From the NCBI RefSeq assembly GCF_000194155.1, contig NZ_GL877880.1:322975-386974 (forward strand): a stretch of DNA of 64,000 bases. Direction: 5' to 3'. The notes beneath the pieces are model-generated. The model saw nothing but the letters and a program-made list of their open reading frames with translations. It did no database searches and was not told where the DNA came from. Positions 24,173 through 32,940 of the stretch are shown here, one piece after another. The translations under genes were made by a program, and so were the position numbers. The DNA comes from Saccharopolyspora spinosa NRRL 18395. Lineage in GTDB: Bacteria; Actinomycetota; Actinomycetes; Mycobacteriales; Pseudonocardiaceae. The first letter of the stretch is position 1, and the number at the start of each line of letters is the position of its first letter.

Positions 24173-25750
24173 GTGACCAGCAAACCCACCGAGCAGATCG
24201 CTGCGGAACGCGACGAGTCCGGCGACGAGGGTTCGACCGAGCAGGCGCTGACACCTGGCCGGGTACTGGATCACGGCCGGTACCGACTGCTCTCCCAAGT
24301 CGGTGCGGACAAACGCTGCAACGTGCAGCTGTGGCGGGCCAAGGACGGTGTGCTCGGCCGAGACGTCGCACTGACGATCCTGGTCGGCGACCGTTCGGAC
24401 GCCGAGGCGGCGTCGGGCGCGCGCCGGACCCTGGAACGTGCGATGCACGCCAGCACTTTCAACCACGTCGGCGTCGCGCGGGTGCTCGACGTCGTCACGC
24501 AATCGTCCAGCGATCCGACCGGCGTGCTCGGCCTCGTGATCGCCGAGTGGACGCACGGAACCGATCTGCTCGACCTGGTCGCCGAGGGCCCGATGCCGCC
24601 CGGCACCGCGGCGCGGCTGCTGCAGCCGCTGGCCGCCGCCGTCGAGGCCGCGCATCACGCCGGCCTGGTGCTCGGTGCCGACCACCCGCAGCGGATCCGG
24701 GTCACCCCGGACGGCGAGATCCGGATGGCCTTCCCGGGCCCGATGGCGCAGGCCACGTCCAGCGACGACGTGCGCGGCCTCGGCGCCGCGCTGTACCTGC
24801 TGCTCACCGGCCGGTGGGCGCTCGGCGACGCGCCCGAGGGCCTGCCCGCCGCGCCGACTGGGCCCGATGGCAACCTGGTCGCGCCGCGCACGCTGCGGCC
24901 GACCGTGCCGCTGGAGCTGTCCACGGTCGCGGTGCGCGCGCTGGGCAACCCGGACTCCACCGGCACCACCGGCGGGGTCCGCACCGGCGCGGCGGTGCTC
25001 CGCGTGCTGGAGCAGCACGCGACGTTCGAGAACAGCAGCGCGTCGGCGCAGGGCGCGCAGTCGACCGAGAGCAACGAGGTCTGGCGGCGAGAAGACCCCA
25101 AGCCGGACAAGCAGAAGCGCAAGAAGCTGATGATCAGCGTCGGCGTACTCGCGGTGGCCACGCTGCTGGTGATCGGCTGGATCGCGGCATCCCTGATCGG
25201 CATGTTCACCGAGACCAACAGCGGCCACAACACCGGCCAGGTCATCGGGGAAACCGGCAACCACCCCGGCGGCCAGCAGCCACCCAGCGAACAGCCGCAG
25301 GCGCCCGCGACCCCGGTGAAGATCACCGCTGGCACCTCGTTCAACACCAGCGGCGATGCGGACGCCCCGCAGCGCATCCCGAACCTGTTCGACGGCAACC
25401 CGGGCACCTGGTGGTCGACGTTCGACTACAAGCAGCAGCTCGGCCCCGGCGGTATCAGCAACGGCACCGGCGCGGTACTGACGCTGGACCACGCCGCCGT
25501 GCTGCGGGAAGTGGTGATCAACTCGCAGAGCGCGGGTACCAAGGTGGAGATCCGGCAGGTCAACGGCACGCCGAGCATGGAAGGCAAACTGCTCGGGTCC
25601 GCGGTACTCAACGCCGGCGACACCTTGATCCCGATCCAAGCCGACTCGCCGACCCATCAGGTTCTGTTGGTGATCACCCAGCTGGTCCCCAGCAACGGCG
25701 GGTTCGCCTCGCAGATCAACGAGGTGAAGGTCAGCGGGAGCGCGGCCTGA
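24173..25750 (+). CDS. Membrane pseudokinase paired with MurJ
   Basis: The 525-residue protein has a Ser/Thr-kinase-like domain (about residues 30-285) beginning GRVLDHGRYRLLSQVGADKR. The HRD catalytic loop is replaced by LGADHPQRIRV and there is no DFG, so it should not phosphorylate substrates. A membrane helix follows at about 320-343 (MISVGVLAVATLLVIGWIAA), then an extracellular domain with a discoidin-like pattern (IPNLFDGNPGTWWSTFDY). It matches the C-terminal part of mycobacterial MviN (Rv3910), whose phosphorylated pseudokinase recruits FhaA. Start GTG at 24173 has GAGAGGG 3 bases ahead; a GTG at 24128 is the alternative. Confidence 0.88.
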   Translation: MTSKPTEQIAAERDESGDEGSTEQALTPGRVLDHGRYRLLSQVGADKRCNVQLWRAKDGVLGRDVALTILVGDRSDAEAASGARRTLERAMHASTFNHVGVARVLDVVTQSSSDPTGVLGLVIAEWTHGTDLLDLVAEGPMPPGTAARLLQPLAAAVEAAHHAGLVLGADHPQRIRVTPDGEIRMAFPGPMAQATSSDDVRGLGAALYLLLTGRWALGDAPEGLPAAPTGPDGNLVAPRTLRPTVPLELSTVAVRALGNPDSTGTTGGVRTGAAVLRVLEQHATFENSSASAQGAQSTESNEVWRREDPKPDKQKRKKLMISVGVLAVATLLVIGWIAASLIGMFTETNSGHNTGQVIGETGNHPGGQQPPSEQPQAPATPVKITAGTSFNTSGDADAPQRIPNLFDGNPGTWWSTFDYKQQLGPGGISNGTGAVLTLDHAAVLREVVINSQSAGTKVEIRQVNGTPSMEGKLLGSAVLNAGDTLIPIQADSPTHQVLLVITQLVPSNGGFASQINEVKVSGSAA

Positions 25751-25751
25751 C

Positions 25752-25795
25752 GGTCGTGGTGCGGACTCGGGCGGCGCCCGGCTCCCGCCACGACC
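25752..25795 (+). terminator. Hairpin after the pseudokinase gene
   Basis: GGTCGTGG (25752-25759) pairs with CCACGACC (25788-25795) around an inner CGGGC-GGC-GCCCG hairpin, starting 1 base after the stop codon. It likely ends the murJ transcript and separates it from sigM. Confidence 0.55.
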
Positions 25796-25848
25796 ACTGA
25801 CCTCGCCAGATCCGCCGCTGGTCAATGTGGCGGGTGTGCCGTTTCACA

Positions 25849-25869
25849 GGAACAGTAAAGTTCTGTTCC
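25849..25869 (+). promoter_or_regulatory. Inverted repeat with GGAAC abutting the sigM start
   Basis: GGAACAG (25849-25855) and CTGTTCC (25863-25869) form a perfect 7-7-7 inverted repeat ending on the base before the GTG at 25870. GGAAC is also the usual -35 core of ECF sigma promoters, including those described for mycobacterial SigM. It may be an operator, a translation-blocking hairpin, or an autoregulated promoter if sigM starts further downstream. Confidence 0.4.
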
Positions 25870-26478
25870 GTGTCTGTCCCCGTCAGCTCGGACGCCGAAC
25901 TCATAGCGGCGCATACCAACGGAGATCCACATGCGTTCTCCGAGCTCTTCCGCCGACATCGGGATCGGCTGTGGGCAGTGGCGCTGCGAACCATGCGCGA
26001 CCACGAAGACGCCGCCGATGCGCTTCAGGACGCCATGATCTCGGCCTTCCGCAACGCTTCGTCGTTCCGCGCCGAATCCCAGGTGACCACCTGGCTGCAC
26101 CGGATCGTGGTGAACGCCTGCCTGGACCGGATACGCCGCCGCCAGGCCCGGCCGACCGTGCCGCTGCCGGAAACCGGCCCGACCGAACCGGCGGTTCTCC
26201 GCGACGCCATCGATGAGCAGGACACCAAGATGGCCGTCCAGGAGGCGCTCGCCGAACTCCCCGAAGATCAACGTTCCGCGATCGTGCTGGTGGACGTGGA
26301 GGGATACTCCGTGGCCGAGACAGCGACGATCTTGGGGGTTGCGGAGGGAACTATCAAGAGCCGGTGCGCGCGCGGGCGGGCCAAACTCGCCAAACTTCTG
26401 GGACACCTGCGGAACCCAAGTGCAGATGCGAACGTCCCAGATGACGCGATGGCCATGCGTCGACGGGAGGGACGATGA
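25870..26478 (+). CDS. sigM: ECF sigma factor SigM
   Basis: The 202-residue sigma-70 family ECF factor has region 2 (AFSELFRRHRDRLWAVALRT, DAADALQDAMISAFRNASSF) and region 4 (LAELPEDQRSAIVLVDVEGY, TILGVAEGTIKSRCARGRAK) joined by a short linker. It directs RNA polymerase to stress or envelope promoters. Location after murJ and before an anti-sigma gene and trxB-trxA equals mycobacterial sigM (Rv3911). The start is uncertain: GTG at 25870 gives the typical length, an ATG at 25825 adds 15 residues, and neither has a good ribosome binding site. Its stop overlaps the next ATG (ATGA). Confidence 0.92.
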   Translation: MSVPVSSDAELIAAHTNGDPHAFSELFRRHRDRLWAVALRTMRDHEDAADALQDAMISAFRNASSFRAESQVTTWLHRIVVNACLDRIRRRQARPTVPLPETGPTEPAVLRDAIDEQDTKMAVQEALAELPEDQRSAIVLVDVEGYSVAETATILGVAEGTIKSRCARGRAKLAKLLGHLRNPSADANVPDDAMAMRRREGR

Positions 26479-27293
26479 GTGGTGAACAACGGCGCACGGG
26501 GGCGCCGCAGGGGCCACCGTGGTCCCTGGACCTGCTGGCCGATCTCCACGCCGGAGTGCTGGACCAGCAGACCGCCGATCAACTGCGCGTCCAGGTCCAG
26601 GACGACCCGGAGGCCAGAGAGATCTTGGCGGCGTTGGACGCCACTAGCGCAGACCTGGCGGCGCTGCCGCCGCTGACGATTCCCGACGACGTTTCGGCCC
26701 GCATCGACGCCGCGTTGGAGAACGAGGTCCGGGCCTGGGCGCAGCAGCAGGCCGCTGCTGCGCCGCCAGCCGAGCTCGTCGCACCGCCCGCCGAGCAGGG
26801 CGGGCAGGTGATCGACTTCGCCGCGGCCAAGCAGCGCCGCCGGAGGCGGTTCACGCTGGGCGCCGGACTGGCCGGGGTGGCCGCTGCGGCCGCCGCCGTG
26901 GTGTTCTCGGTCCTGCCCAGCAACACGGACACCTCGGGCAGTAACCAGGCGCAGCCGCAGCCGCAGCCGACCGCGACCGGCGGGGCATCGGCGCCGCTGG
27001 CGCTGCGGGGGGAGCAGGTCACGCTGAACGGCGAGCAGTTCGGCGAGATCATGAGGTCCGAGCAGTACAGCAGCGCACTGGTGGACCCGCAGCGGCTCAT
27101 CGGCTGTCTGCAGGCCAACGGCGTCAACAGCGGCAAACCGCTGGGCGCGCGGGAGATAACGCTCAACGGGAAACCCGCCCAGCTGCTCGTCCTGCAAGGC
27201 GGCGCCATCGGCAAGTTCCGCCTTTTAGCGGTAGGACCCGAGTGCGGCCCGGGCAACCCGGCCAAGATCTCTGACTCCACCTTCGGCGGCTAG
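26475..27293 (+). CDS. Anti-sigma-M factor-like membrane protein
   Basis: The 272-residue protein has a cytoplasmic N-terminal part with an anti-sigma-like helical region (WSLDLLADLHAGVLDQQTAD, LRVQVQDDPEAREILAALD), a basic RRRRR stop signal, one membrane helix near residues 123-146 (FTLGAGLAGVAAAAAAVVFS) and an extracytoplasmic domain with two Cys (GCLQANG, GPECGPG). It lacks the HxxxCxxC zinc motif of ZAS anti-sigma factors. Overlapping sigM by 4 bases, it is the counterpart of Rv3912, so control of SigM by sequestration at the membrane is likely but inferred from context. Confidence 0.82.
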   Translation: MSGEQRRTGAPQGPPWSLDLLADLHAGVLDQQTADQLRVQVQDDPEAREILAALDATSADLAALPPLTIPDDVSARIDAALENEVRAWAQQQAAAAPPAELVAPPAEQGGQVIDFAAAKQRRRRRFTLGAGLAGVAAAAAAVVFSVLPSNTDTSGSNQAQPQPQPTATGGASAPLALRGEQVTLNGEQFGEIMRSEQYSSALVDPQRLIGCLQANGVNSGKPLGAREITLNGKPAQLLVLQGGAIGKFRLLAVGPECGPGNPAKISDSTFGG

Positions 27294-27301
27294 GGCTCGT
27301 C

Positions 27302-27336
27302 CTGTGGTGCGGGTGCGAACCGCACCCGCACCACAG
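27302..27336 (+). terminator. Hairpin terminator of the sigM operon
   Basis: A perfect 16-bp stem (27302-27317 / 27321-27336... loop AAC) starts 8 bases after the anti-sigma stop codon. No T-run follows. Confidence 0.75.
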
Positions 27337-27508
27337 CACCACCGCACCACCGCGCCGCACCGACTCCCGATCCGTGGGACGGGGTCGGCTCCGCTGTGCC
27401 CTCCGGCACGGCGTCTCCGTGATCGGGAACAGACCCGAATAGGATCGCGTTGAGCCGGATACGGTCGCGCGCCGAGCGCGGCGGAGACGCTACGACGGAA
27501 GGGGCGCG

Positions 27509-28516
27509 GTGACTGGCGACGTCCGCAACGTGATCATCGTGGGCTCTGGCCCTGCCGGGTACACCGCTGCGGTGTACGCCGCGCGGGCGGAGCTCGAACC
27601 ACTCGTCTTCGAGGGCACCCAGTTCGGTGGCGCGTTGATGACCACCACCGACGTGGAGAACTTCCCGGGCTTCAAAGACGGGATCATGGGCCCGGATCTG
27701 ATGGAGCAGATGCGGTCTCAGGCGGAACGCTTCGGTGCCGAGTTGCGAGCCGAGGACGTCGAGCGCCTCGACCTGACCCCGGGGGAACAAACCGCCGGCG
27801 TGAAGTCCGTGTTCGCGAACGGCGTGGAGTACCGCGCCAAGGCGGTCATCCTCGCGATGGGCGCCGCCGCCCGCTACCTCGGCGTCCCGGGTGAGGAGCG
27901 CCTGCTCGGCCACGGCGTGTCCGCCTGCGCCACCTGCGACGGCTTCTTCTTCCGCGAGCAGGACATCGCCGTGATCGGCGGCGGTGACTCGGCGATGGAG
28001 GAGGCCACCTTCCTGACCCGCTTCGCCCGGTCGGTGACGATCATCCACCGCCGCGAGGAGTTCCGCGCCTCCAAGATCATGCTGGAGCGGGCCCGGGCCA
28101 ACGAGAAGATCAAGTGGCTGACCAACAAGGCGGTCACCGAGGTCGTCGGTGACAACGCCGTCAGCGCCCTGAAGCTGCGCGACACGGTCACCGGCGAGGC
28201 CTCCGAGCTGGACGTGACCGGCATGTTCGTCGCCATCGGCCACGACCCGCGCAGCCAGTTGGTGCGCGACCAGGTCACCGTCGACGCCGCGGGCTACGTG
28301 CAGGTCCAGCAGCCCACCACGCACACCGGCATCCCCGGCGTGTTCGCCGCGGGCGACCTGGTGGACCACACCTACCGGCAGGCGATCACCGCGGCCGGTT
28401 CCGGATGCTCCGCCGCGATGGATGCCGAGCGCTGGCTCGCTGAGCACGACGTGCCCGAGGCCGAGGTGGCCGCCGAGCTCGTCGGTGGCGGCTACGGGCC
28501 CGGCTCGGCGAACTGA
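27509..28516 (+). CDS. trxB: Thioredoxin reductase
   Basis: The 335-residue FAD/NADPH enzyme reduces thioredoxin. The FAD-binding VGSGPAGYTAA is at the N-terminus, the redox-active CATC at residues 140-143, and the NADPH-binding GGGDSAMEEA follows. The C-terminal FAD motif is GVFAAGDLVDHTYRQ. The GTG at 27509 has AAGGGG 6 bases upstream. It lies directly upstream of trxA (35-base gap) and downstream of the sigM operon, as in mycobacteria (trxB2-trxC), forming the cell's main disulfide-reducing pair. A SigM/SigR-type stress control is likely but no promoter was pinned down. Confidence 0.97.
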   Translation: MTGDVRNVIIVGSGPAGYTAAVYAARAELEPLVFEGTQFGGALMTTTDVENFPGFKDGIMGPDLMEQMRSQAERFGAELRAEDVERLDLTPGEQTAGVKSVFANGVEYRAKAVILAMGAAARYLGVPGEERLLGHGVSACATCDGFFFREQDIAVIGGGDSAMEEATFLTRFARSVTIIHRREEFRASKIMLERARANEKIKWLTNKAVTEVVGDNAVSALKLRDTVTGEASELDVTGMFVAIGHDPRSQLVRDQVTVDAAGYVQVQQPTTHTGIPGVFAAGDLVDHTYRQAITAAGSGCSAAMDAERWLAEHDVPEAEVAAELVGGGYGPGSAN

Positions 28517-28551
28517 CTCCAGGCAGCACCAAACCGATAGGGAGAAGGAAC

Positions 28552-28881
28552 ATGGCCGACACCAACACGGTGGTCGTTGACGAGAAGACGTTCAAGGAAA
28601 AGGTCCTGGACAGCGACAAGCCGGTCCTGGTCGACTTCTGGGCCACCTGGTGCGGCCCGTGCAAGATGGTCGCCCCGGTGCTGGAGCAGATCGCCGACGA
28701 ACACAAGGACAAGATCACCGTCGCGAAGCTGGACATCGACGCCAACCCCAGCCTGCAGCGCGACTACCAGGTGATGTCCGTGCCGACCCTGCTGCTGTTC
28801 AAGGACGGCCAGCCGGTCAAGCAGATCGTCGGCGCCAAGCCGAAGGCGGCGCTGGAGTCGGACCTGTCCGAATATCTGTGA
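28552..28881 (+). CDS. trxA: Thioredoxin
   Basis: The 109-residue cytosolic thioredoxin has the active site WCGPC at residues 33-37 and the cis-Pro segment SVPTLLLFKDG. It transfers electrons from TrxB to target disulfides. AGGGAGAAGGA lies just upstream of the ATG at 28552. Adjacent to trxB in one operon and followed by a terminator. Confidence 0.97.
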   Translation: MADTNTVVVDEKTFKEKVLDSDKPVLVDFWATWCGPCKMVAPVLEQIADEHKDKITVAKLDIDANPSLQRDYQVMSVPTLLLFKDGQPVKQIVGAKPKAALESDLSEYL

Positions 28882-28914
28882 AATCGGACTCCATCTGACG
28901 CAACCGATTAACGC

Positions 28915-28961
28915 GGTCCCGCCGTCTCGTCGATAGGACAATGACGGCGGGATCGTGTTTT
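28915..28961 (+). terminator. Intrinsic terminator after trxA
   Basis: A 12-bp stem with one G-T type mismatch (28915-28926 / 28943-28954) is followed by GTGTTTT, 33 bases after the trxA stop. Confidence 0.7.
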
Positions 28962-29169
28962 AGCGCACCGAACAAGATCACCCACCACGGACCGTTGTCG
29001 CACGTCCACCCCTGTGGTCGTGGGCCGCAGCGCCGGGTCCCGGTGCACAAGGCACAATGACCCGACGGGTCCGCCTTCCGGACCCGGCACGCAGAACGGG
29101 AATCCGGGGCACACCCGGCCATCCTTCGCGTCGGTGCCAGTACCGGCGCCTGAATCGAGCGAGGAGTGC

Positions 29170-30318
29170 ATGCAGCTGCTCCACCGCGGTGACGTCGGTC
29201 CGGCCGTTGCCGAGATCAAGAACACTCTTGCGGCGTTGGGTCTGCTTCCGGCCAACACCCGGACGGGACCGTCGATCTTCGACGATGCGGTGGAACAAGC
29301 GGTTCGGGTCTTCCAACAGCAACGCGGGTTGATCACCGACGGCGTCGTGGGCCCGGCGACCTACCGGGCGCTGACGGACGCGCGCTGGCGGCTCGGCGAC
29401 CGGTCGCTGGCCTTCCTGGTGTCCAAACCGATCAGCGGCGACGACGTCTTCGCGCTGCAGGAGCGGCTGCTGGAGCTGGGATTCGACGCGGGCCGCCCGG
29501 ACGGCATCTTCGGCCGGGAGACCGAGCAGGCGCTGCGCAGCTTCCAGCGCGACTACGGGCTGAACTCCGACGGCATCTGCGGGCCGGGCACGCTGCGGGC
29601 GCTCAAGCAGCTCGCGCCGAAGGTCCGCGGCGGGCGGCCGGTGTTCCTGCGCGAGCAGGAGAAGGTGCGGCGCGCGGGGCCCCGGCTGCGCGGCAAGCGG
29701 ATCGTGATCGACCCGGGCCACGGCGGCGCGGACCGCGGGGTGTACATCGATGACGTGCACGAGGCCGACCTGACCTGGGACCTGGCCCGCCGGCTGGAGG
29801 GCCGGATGGTAGCCACCGGGATGGAGGCCCTGATCACCCGCGGGCCCAACGCCAGCCCGCCGGACGCCGACCGGGCCAGCTTCGCCAACGAGGCAGGCGC
29901 CGACATGTTCCTGTCGCTGCACATCGACGCCAACCAGTCGCCGCTGGCGGAGGGCGTGGCGAGCTTCCACTTCGGCACCGGCAACGGCACCACGTCGACC
30001 GTGGGGGAGGCGCTGGCGGGCTTCCTGCAGCGCGAGATCGTGGCCCGGACGGGGCTGCGCGACTGCCACACCCACCCCAAGACCTGGGACGTGCTGCGGC
30101 TGACCCGGATGCCTGCAGTGCGGATGGAGATCGGCTACCTGACCAACGCCCGGGACCGCAGTCGGCTGCTGGATCCGGCGTTCCGGGATGTCGTCGCGGA
30201 AGGCCTGCTGGTCGCGGTGAAGCGGCTGTACCTGCTGGGCAAGGACGACCAGCCGACGGGCACGTTCACCTTCGACGACCTGCTGCGCCACGAACTAGCC
30301 CGCGCAGAGGGCGCCTGA
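29170..30318 (+). CDS. cwlM: CwlM-like N-acetylmuramoyl-L-alanine amidase family protein
   Basis: The 382-residue protein has two peptidoglycan-binding domains (about residues 5-60 with GPSIFDDAVEQAVRVFQQQR, and 85-150 with GIFGRETEQALRSFQRDYG) and a C-terminal Amidase_3 domain. The zinc/catalytic residues are present: His in DPGHGG, Glu in VHEADLTWDL, His in SLHIDAN and Glu in RMEIGYLTN. There is no signal peptide, as in mycobacterial CwlM, which acts in the cytoplasm as a PknB-controlled activator of MurA rather than as a hydrolase. GAGGAG precedes the ATG at 29170. Location after trxA equals Rv3915. Confidence 0.92.
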   Translation: MQLLHRGDVGPAVAEIKNTLAALGLLPANTRTGPSIFDDAVEQAVRVFQQQRGLITDGVVGPATYRALTDARWRLGDRSLAFLVSKPISGDDVFALQERLLELGFDAGRPDGIFGRETEQALRSFQRDYGLNSDGICGPGTLRALKQLAPKVRGGRPVFLREQEKVRRAGPRLRGKRIVIDPGHGGADRGVYIDDVHEADLTWDLARRLEGRMVATGMEALITRGPNASPPDADRASFANEAGADMFLSLHIDANQSPLAEGVASFHFGTGNGTTSTVGEALAGFLQREIVARTGLRDCHTHPKTWDVLRLTRMPAVRMEIGYLTNARDRSRLLDPAFRDVVAEGLLVAVKRLYLLGKDDQPTGTFTFDDLLRHELARAEGA

Positions 30319-30333
30319 CCGCACTTGGTCCGC

Positions 30334-30379
30334 CGCGATTTCAATGGAAATCGAAGCTCCAATTTCCATTGAAATCGCG
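30334..30379. terminator. 18-bp perfect hairpin between convergent genes
   Basis: Arms 30334-30351 and 30362-30379 are perfectly complementary around a 10-base loop, between the convergent cwlM and GNAT genes. Each arm is itself nearly palindromic (GATTTC-AATG-GAAATC), so twin operator sites are an alternative reading. Confidence 0.6.
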
Positions 30380-30431
30380 CGGGAGAGTTGTCGACTTGGT
30401 GACTTCTCGACTCGGCCGCCTGCCGGGCCGG

Positions 30432-31058
30432 TCAGGCTCCGCCTACGACCGGTTCGGCCGTCTTGATCGTCACCGAGCTCAGCAGCCGCTCCAGCGCCGC
30501 CTCCACGTCTTCCTTCCAGGAGATCGCGGTGCGCAGCTCAAGCCGCATCCTGGGCCACTTGGGGTGCGGGCGGACCGTCTTGAAGCCAACCTGCTGCAGG
30601 AAGCCCGCCGGGATCACGCAGCTCTCAGCGGATCCCGCCAGGTCGCCGAAGGCCTCCACGGCCTTCACCCCGCGCCGGGTCAGGTCCTTCGCCACGTTCT
30701 GCACCAGGATCCGCCCCAGCCCACCGTGCTCGAACTCCGGCAGCACGCGCAGCGCGGTCAGCAACACCGCGTCCGCGCTCACCGGGGCTGTGGGGAAGGC
30801 GCTGGAGCGCGGCACAGCCGCGGGCGGCGCGTACATCGCGTACCCGGCCGGGACACCGTCCACGTAGACGATGCGGCCGCAGGAGCCCCACTCCAGCAGC
30901 ACGCTGGAGACCCAAGCCTCCTTCTCCAGTTCGGTCTCGCCGAACTCCTCGGCCTGCTCCCGGACGTGCGGCGCCAACTCCCAGAAAACGCATCGGCGAC
31001 ACCGCTGGGGCAGGTGGTCGAGGTTGTCCAGCGTGACGCCGACGACGCGTCGCGACAC
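30432..31058 (-). CDS. GNAT-family N-acetyltransferase
   Basis: The 208-residue protein has a Cys-containing N-terminal segment (HLPQRCRRCVFWELAP) and a GNAT fold with EFEHGGLGRILVQNVAKDLT as the acetyl-CoA-binding motif A, followed by GVKAVEAFG. It corresponds in position and sequence type to mycobacterial Rv3916c, between cwlM and parB. Substrate unknown. GTG at 31058 is selected because a perfect AGGAGG stands 4 bases ahead; upstream sequence has no protein-like character. Confidence 0.88.
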   Translation of the reverse strand: MSRRVVGVTLDNLDHLPQRCRRCVFWELAPHVREQAEEFGETELEKEAWVSSVLLEWGSCGRIVYVDGVPAGYAMYAPPAAVPRSSAFPTAPVSADAVLLTALRVLPEFEHGGLGRILVQNVAKDLTRRGVKAVEAFGDLAGSAESCVIPAGFLQQVGFKTVRPHPKWPRMRLELRTAISWKEDVEAALERLLSSVTIKTAEPVVGGA

Positions 31059-31268
31059 CTGACCTCCTGGAAAACCCGCACGAACCCGCGCACATGCGGC
31101 GGGATGCCGCCAGGATAAGCCGCCGCAGCCCGGCACCGGAACCCACAGCGCACACCATCAGCAACCCGATGGGGTGAGATCGCTTACTGCCGACCAACCG
31201 ATCACAAGGGAGCTGCCACCACAATCGCCACCGGGACAACCGCCACGGCGACACCTGAACGGGATGCG

Positions 31269-31436
31269 CTCTCAAAGCTGCCGCAAGCGGCGAAGCCGCT
31301 TGGCCCACCTATGCAACCTGCACCCGCTGGTTCTCAGGAGCTATCTCGCGAGGACAGACAGTCCCAACGCGAGTCGGGGATCCCGGAGTCGAGAAAGCCC
31401 CTGCGGTTCCGCCACCCGTACCGCCACGCAGAACGA
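31269..31436 (+). repeat. Dispersed intergenic repeat, copy B (near full length)
   Basis: Contains, in order, GCGGCGAAGCCGCTTGGCCC, a TGCAACCTGCACCC segment, GGTTCTCAGG, CTCGCGAGGACAG, GAGTCGGGGATCCCGGAGTC and GCGGTTCCGCCACCC. The same order is found inverted at 32941-33112. The rest of 31059-31560, upstream of the aminotransferase gene, shows no gene. Confidence 0.65.
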
Positions 31437-31560
31437 GATCGGAGACCCACTTTGCGAGGTGCTCGTTACATGTCGGGTGGGTTGTGACGATAGGCCCTAT
31501 AGAATCGCCCGATCGTCCCCACGGGATGAGCAGAGCGCACAACCGAACCCGGAGCGCGAT

Positions 31561-32904
31561 ATGTCGGACCACGGAAGCCAGCCGGCCACGCCGGAACAGC
31601 CCAGCCCGCCCGAGAAGCCCGCACGCAACCTGGACGCGTACCGGGCGCACTACGCGGAGCGGACCACCGGGATGACTGCCTCCGAGATCCGAGCTCTCTT
31701 CGCCGTTGCCAGCCGCCCCGAGGTGGTTTCGCTGGCCGGCGGCATGCCGAACCTCGCCGCGCTGCCGCTGGACTCGCTGGCAGCCGAGGTCGCCCGCCTC
31801 ATCTCCGTCGACGGCCAGATCGCGCTGCAGTACGGCTCCGCGCACGGGGTGCCGGAGCTGCGCGAGCAGATCTGCGAGGTCATGGCGCTGGAGGGGATCA
31901 CCGCCCACCCCGACGACGTGATGGTCACCGCGGGCTCCCAGATGGCCCTGGACATGGTCACGCGCATCTTCTGCGACCCGGGCGACGTCATCCTCGCCGA
32001 GGGCCCGTCCTACGTCGGCGCGCTCGGCTCGTTCGCCGCGTACCAGGCCGAGGTCGTACACGTCGCGATGGACGAGGACGGCCTGCAGCCCGACGCGCTG
32101 CGCCAGGCCATCGCCGACGTGACAGCGCAGGGCAAGCGGATCAAGTTCCTCTACACCATTCCGAACTTCCACAACCCGGGCGGCATCACGCTGGCGCTGC
32201 CTCGGCGCTCCGAGATCCTGGAGATCTGCGCCCAGCACGGCATCCTCGTAGTAGAGGACAACCCGTACGGCCTGCTCGGCTTCGACGGCCAGCCGCACCC
32301 CGCGCTGCGCAGCATGGATGCGGACAACGTCGTGTACCTCGGCTCGTTCTCCAAGACGTTCGCCTCCGGCCTGCGCGTCGGCTGGGTACTGGCGCCGCAC
32401 GCGATCCGGGAGAAGCTGGTGCTGACCGCCGAGTCGGCCACGCTGTGCCCGCCCACGCTGAACCAGATGATCGTGTCCCGCTACCTGAGCACGCACGACT
32501 GGCAGGGGCAGATCAAGATCTTCCAGGAGCAGTACCGGGAGCGGCGCGACGCGATGCTCAGCGCGCTGGAGCAGTACATGCCGGCGGGTTGCACGTGGAC
32601 GCGCCCCGACGGCGGCTTCTTCGTCTGGCTCACCGTGCCGGAGGGCGTGGACACCAAGGCGATGCTGCCCCGCGCGGTGACCCAGCGGGTCGCGTACGTG
32701 TCGGGCACCGGGTTCTATCGCGACGGGTTCGGCAGCCGGCAGATGCGCTTGTCGTTCTGCTACCCGACGCCGGAGCGGATCCGCGAGGGCGTCCGACGGC
32801 TGGCCAACACGCTGACCGAGGAGATGGAGCTGGTCCGCACCTTCGGCACGGTGCCCCAGCGCAGCGTCCCGGGCCCGCAGGCTCCGTCGCCCGACACCGC
32901 GTAG
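31561..32904 (+). CDS. PLP-dependent aminotransferase (2-aminoadipate/LysN type)
   Basis: The 447-residue fold-type I aminotransferase uses pyridoxal phosphate bound to Lys265 (GSFSKTFASGLRVGW). Other landmarks are VSLAGGMPNLAALPLDSL, YGSAHGVPELREQICE, VTAGSQMALD, YTIPNFHNPGG and VVEDNPYG. The sequence type matches the PLP domain of MocR-like or LysN/alpha-aminoadipate aminotransferases but without the GntR DNA-binding domain. Substrate uncertain. GGAGCG precedes the ATG at 31561. In related actinomycetes this gene is a neighbour of parAB; no functional link is known. Confidence 0.9.
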   Translation: MSDHGSQPATPEQPSPPEKPARNLDAYRAHYAERTTGMTASEIRALFAVASRPEVVSLAGGMPNLAALPLDSLAAEVARLISVDGQIALQYGSAHGVPELREQICEVMALEGITAHPDDVMVTAGSQMALDMVTRIFCDPGDVILAEGPSYVGALGSFAAYQAEVVHVAMDEDGLQPDALRQAIADVTAQGKRIKFLYTIPNFHNPGGITLALPRRSEILEICAQHGILVVEDNPYGLLGFDGQPHPALRSMDADNVVYLGSFSKTFASGLRVGWVLAPHAIREKLVLTAESATLCPPTLNQMIVSRYLSTHDWQGQIKIFQEQYRERRDAMLSALEQYMPAGCTWTRPDGGFFVWLTVPEGVDTKAMLPRAVTQRVAYVSGTGFYRDGFGSRQMRLSFCYPTPERIREGVRRLANTLTEEMELVRTFGTVPQRSVPGPQAPSPDTA

Positions 32905-32940
32905 AGTTTTTGCCGAATCCTGGCAGGAAAGGGTTCGCTG

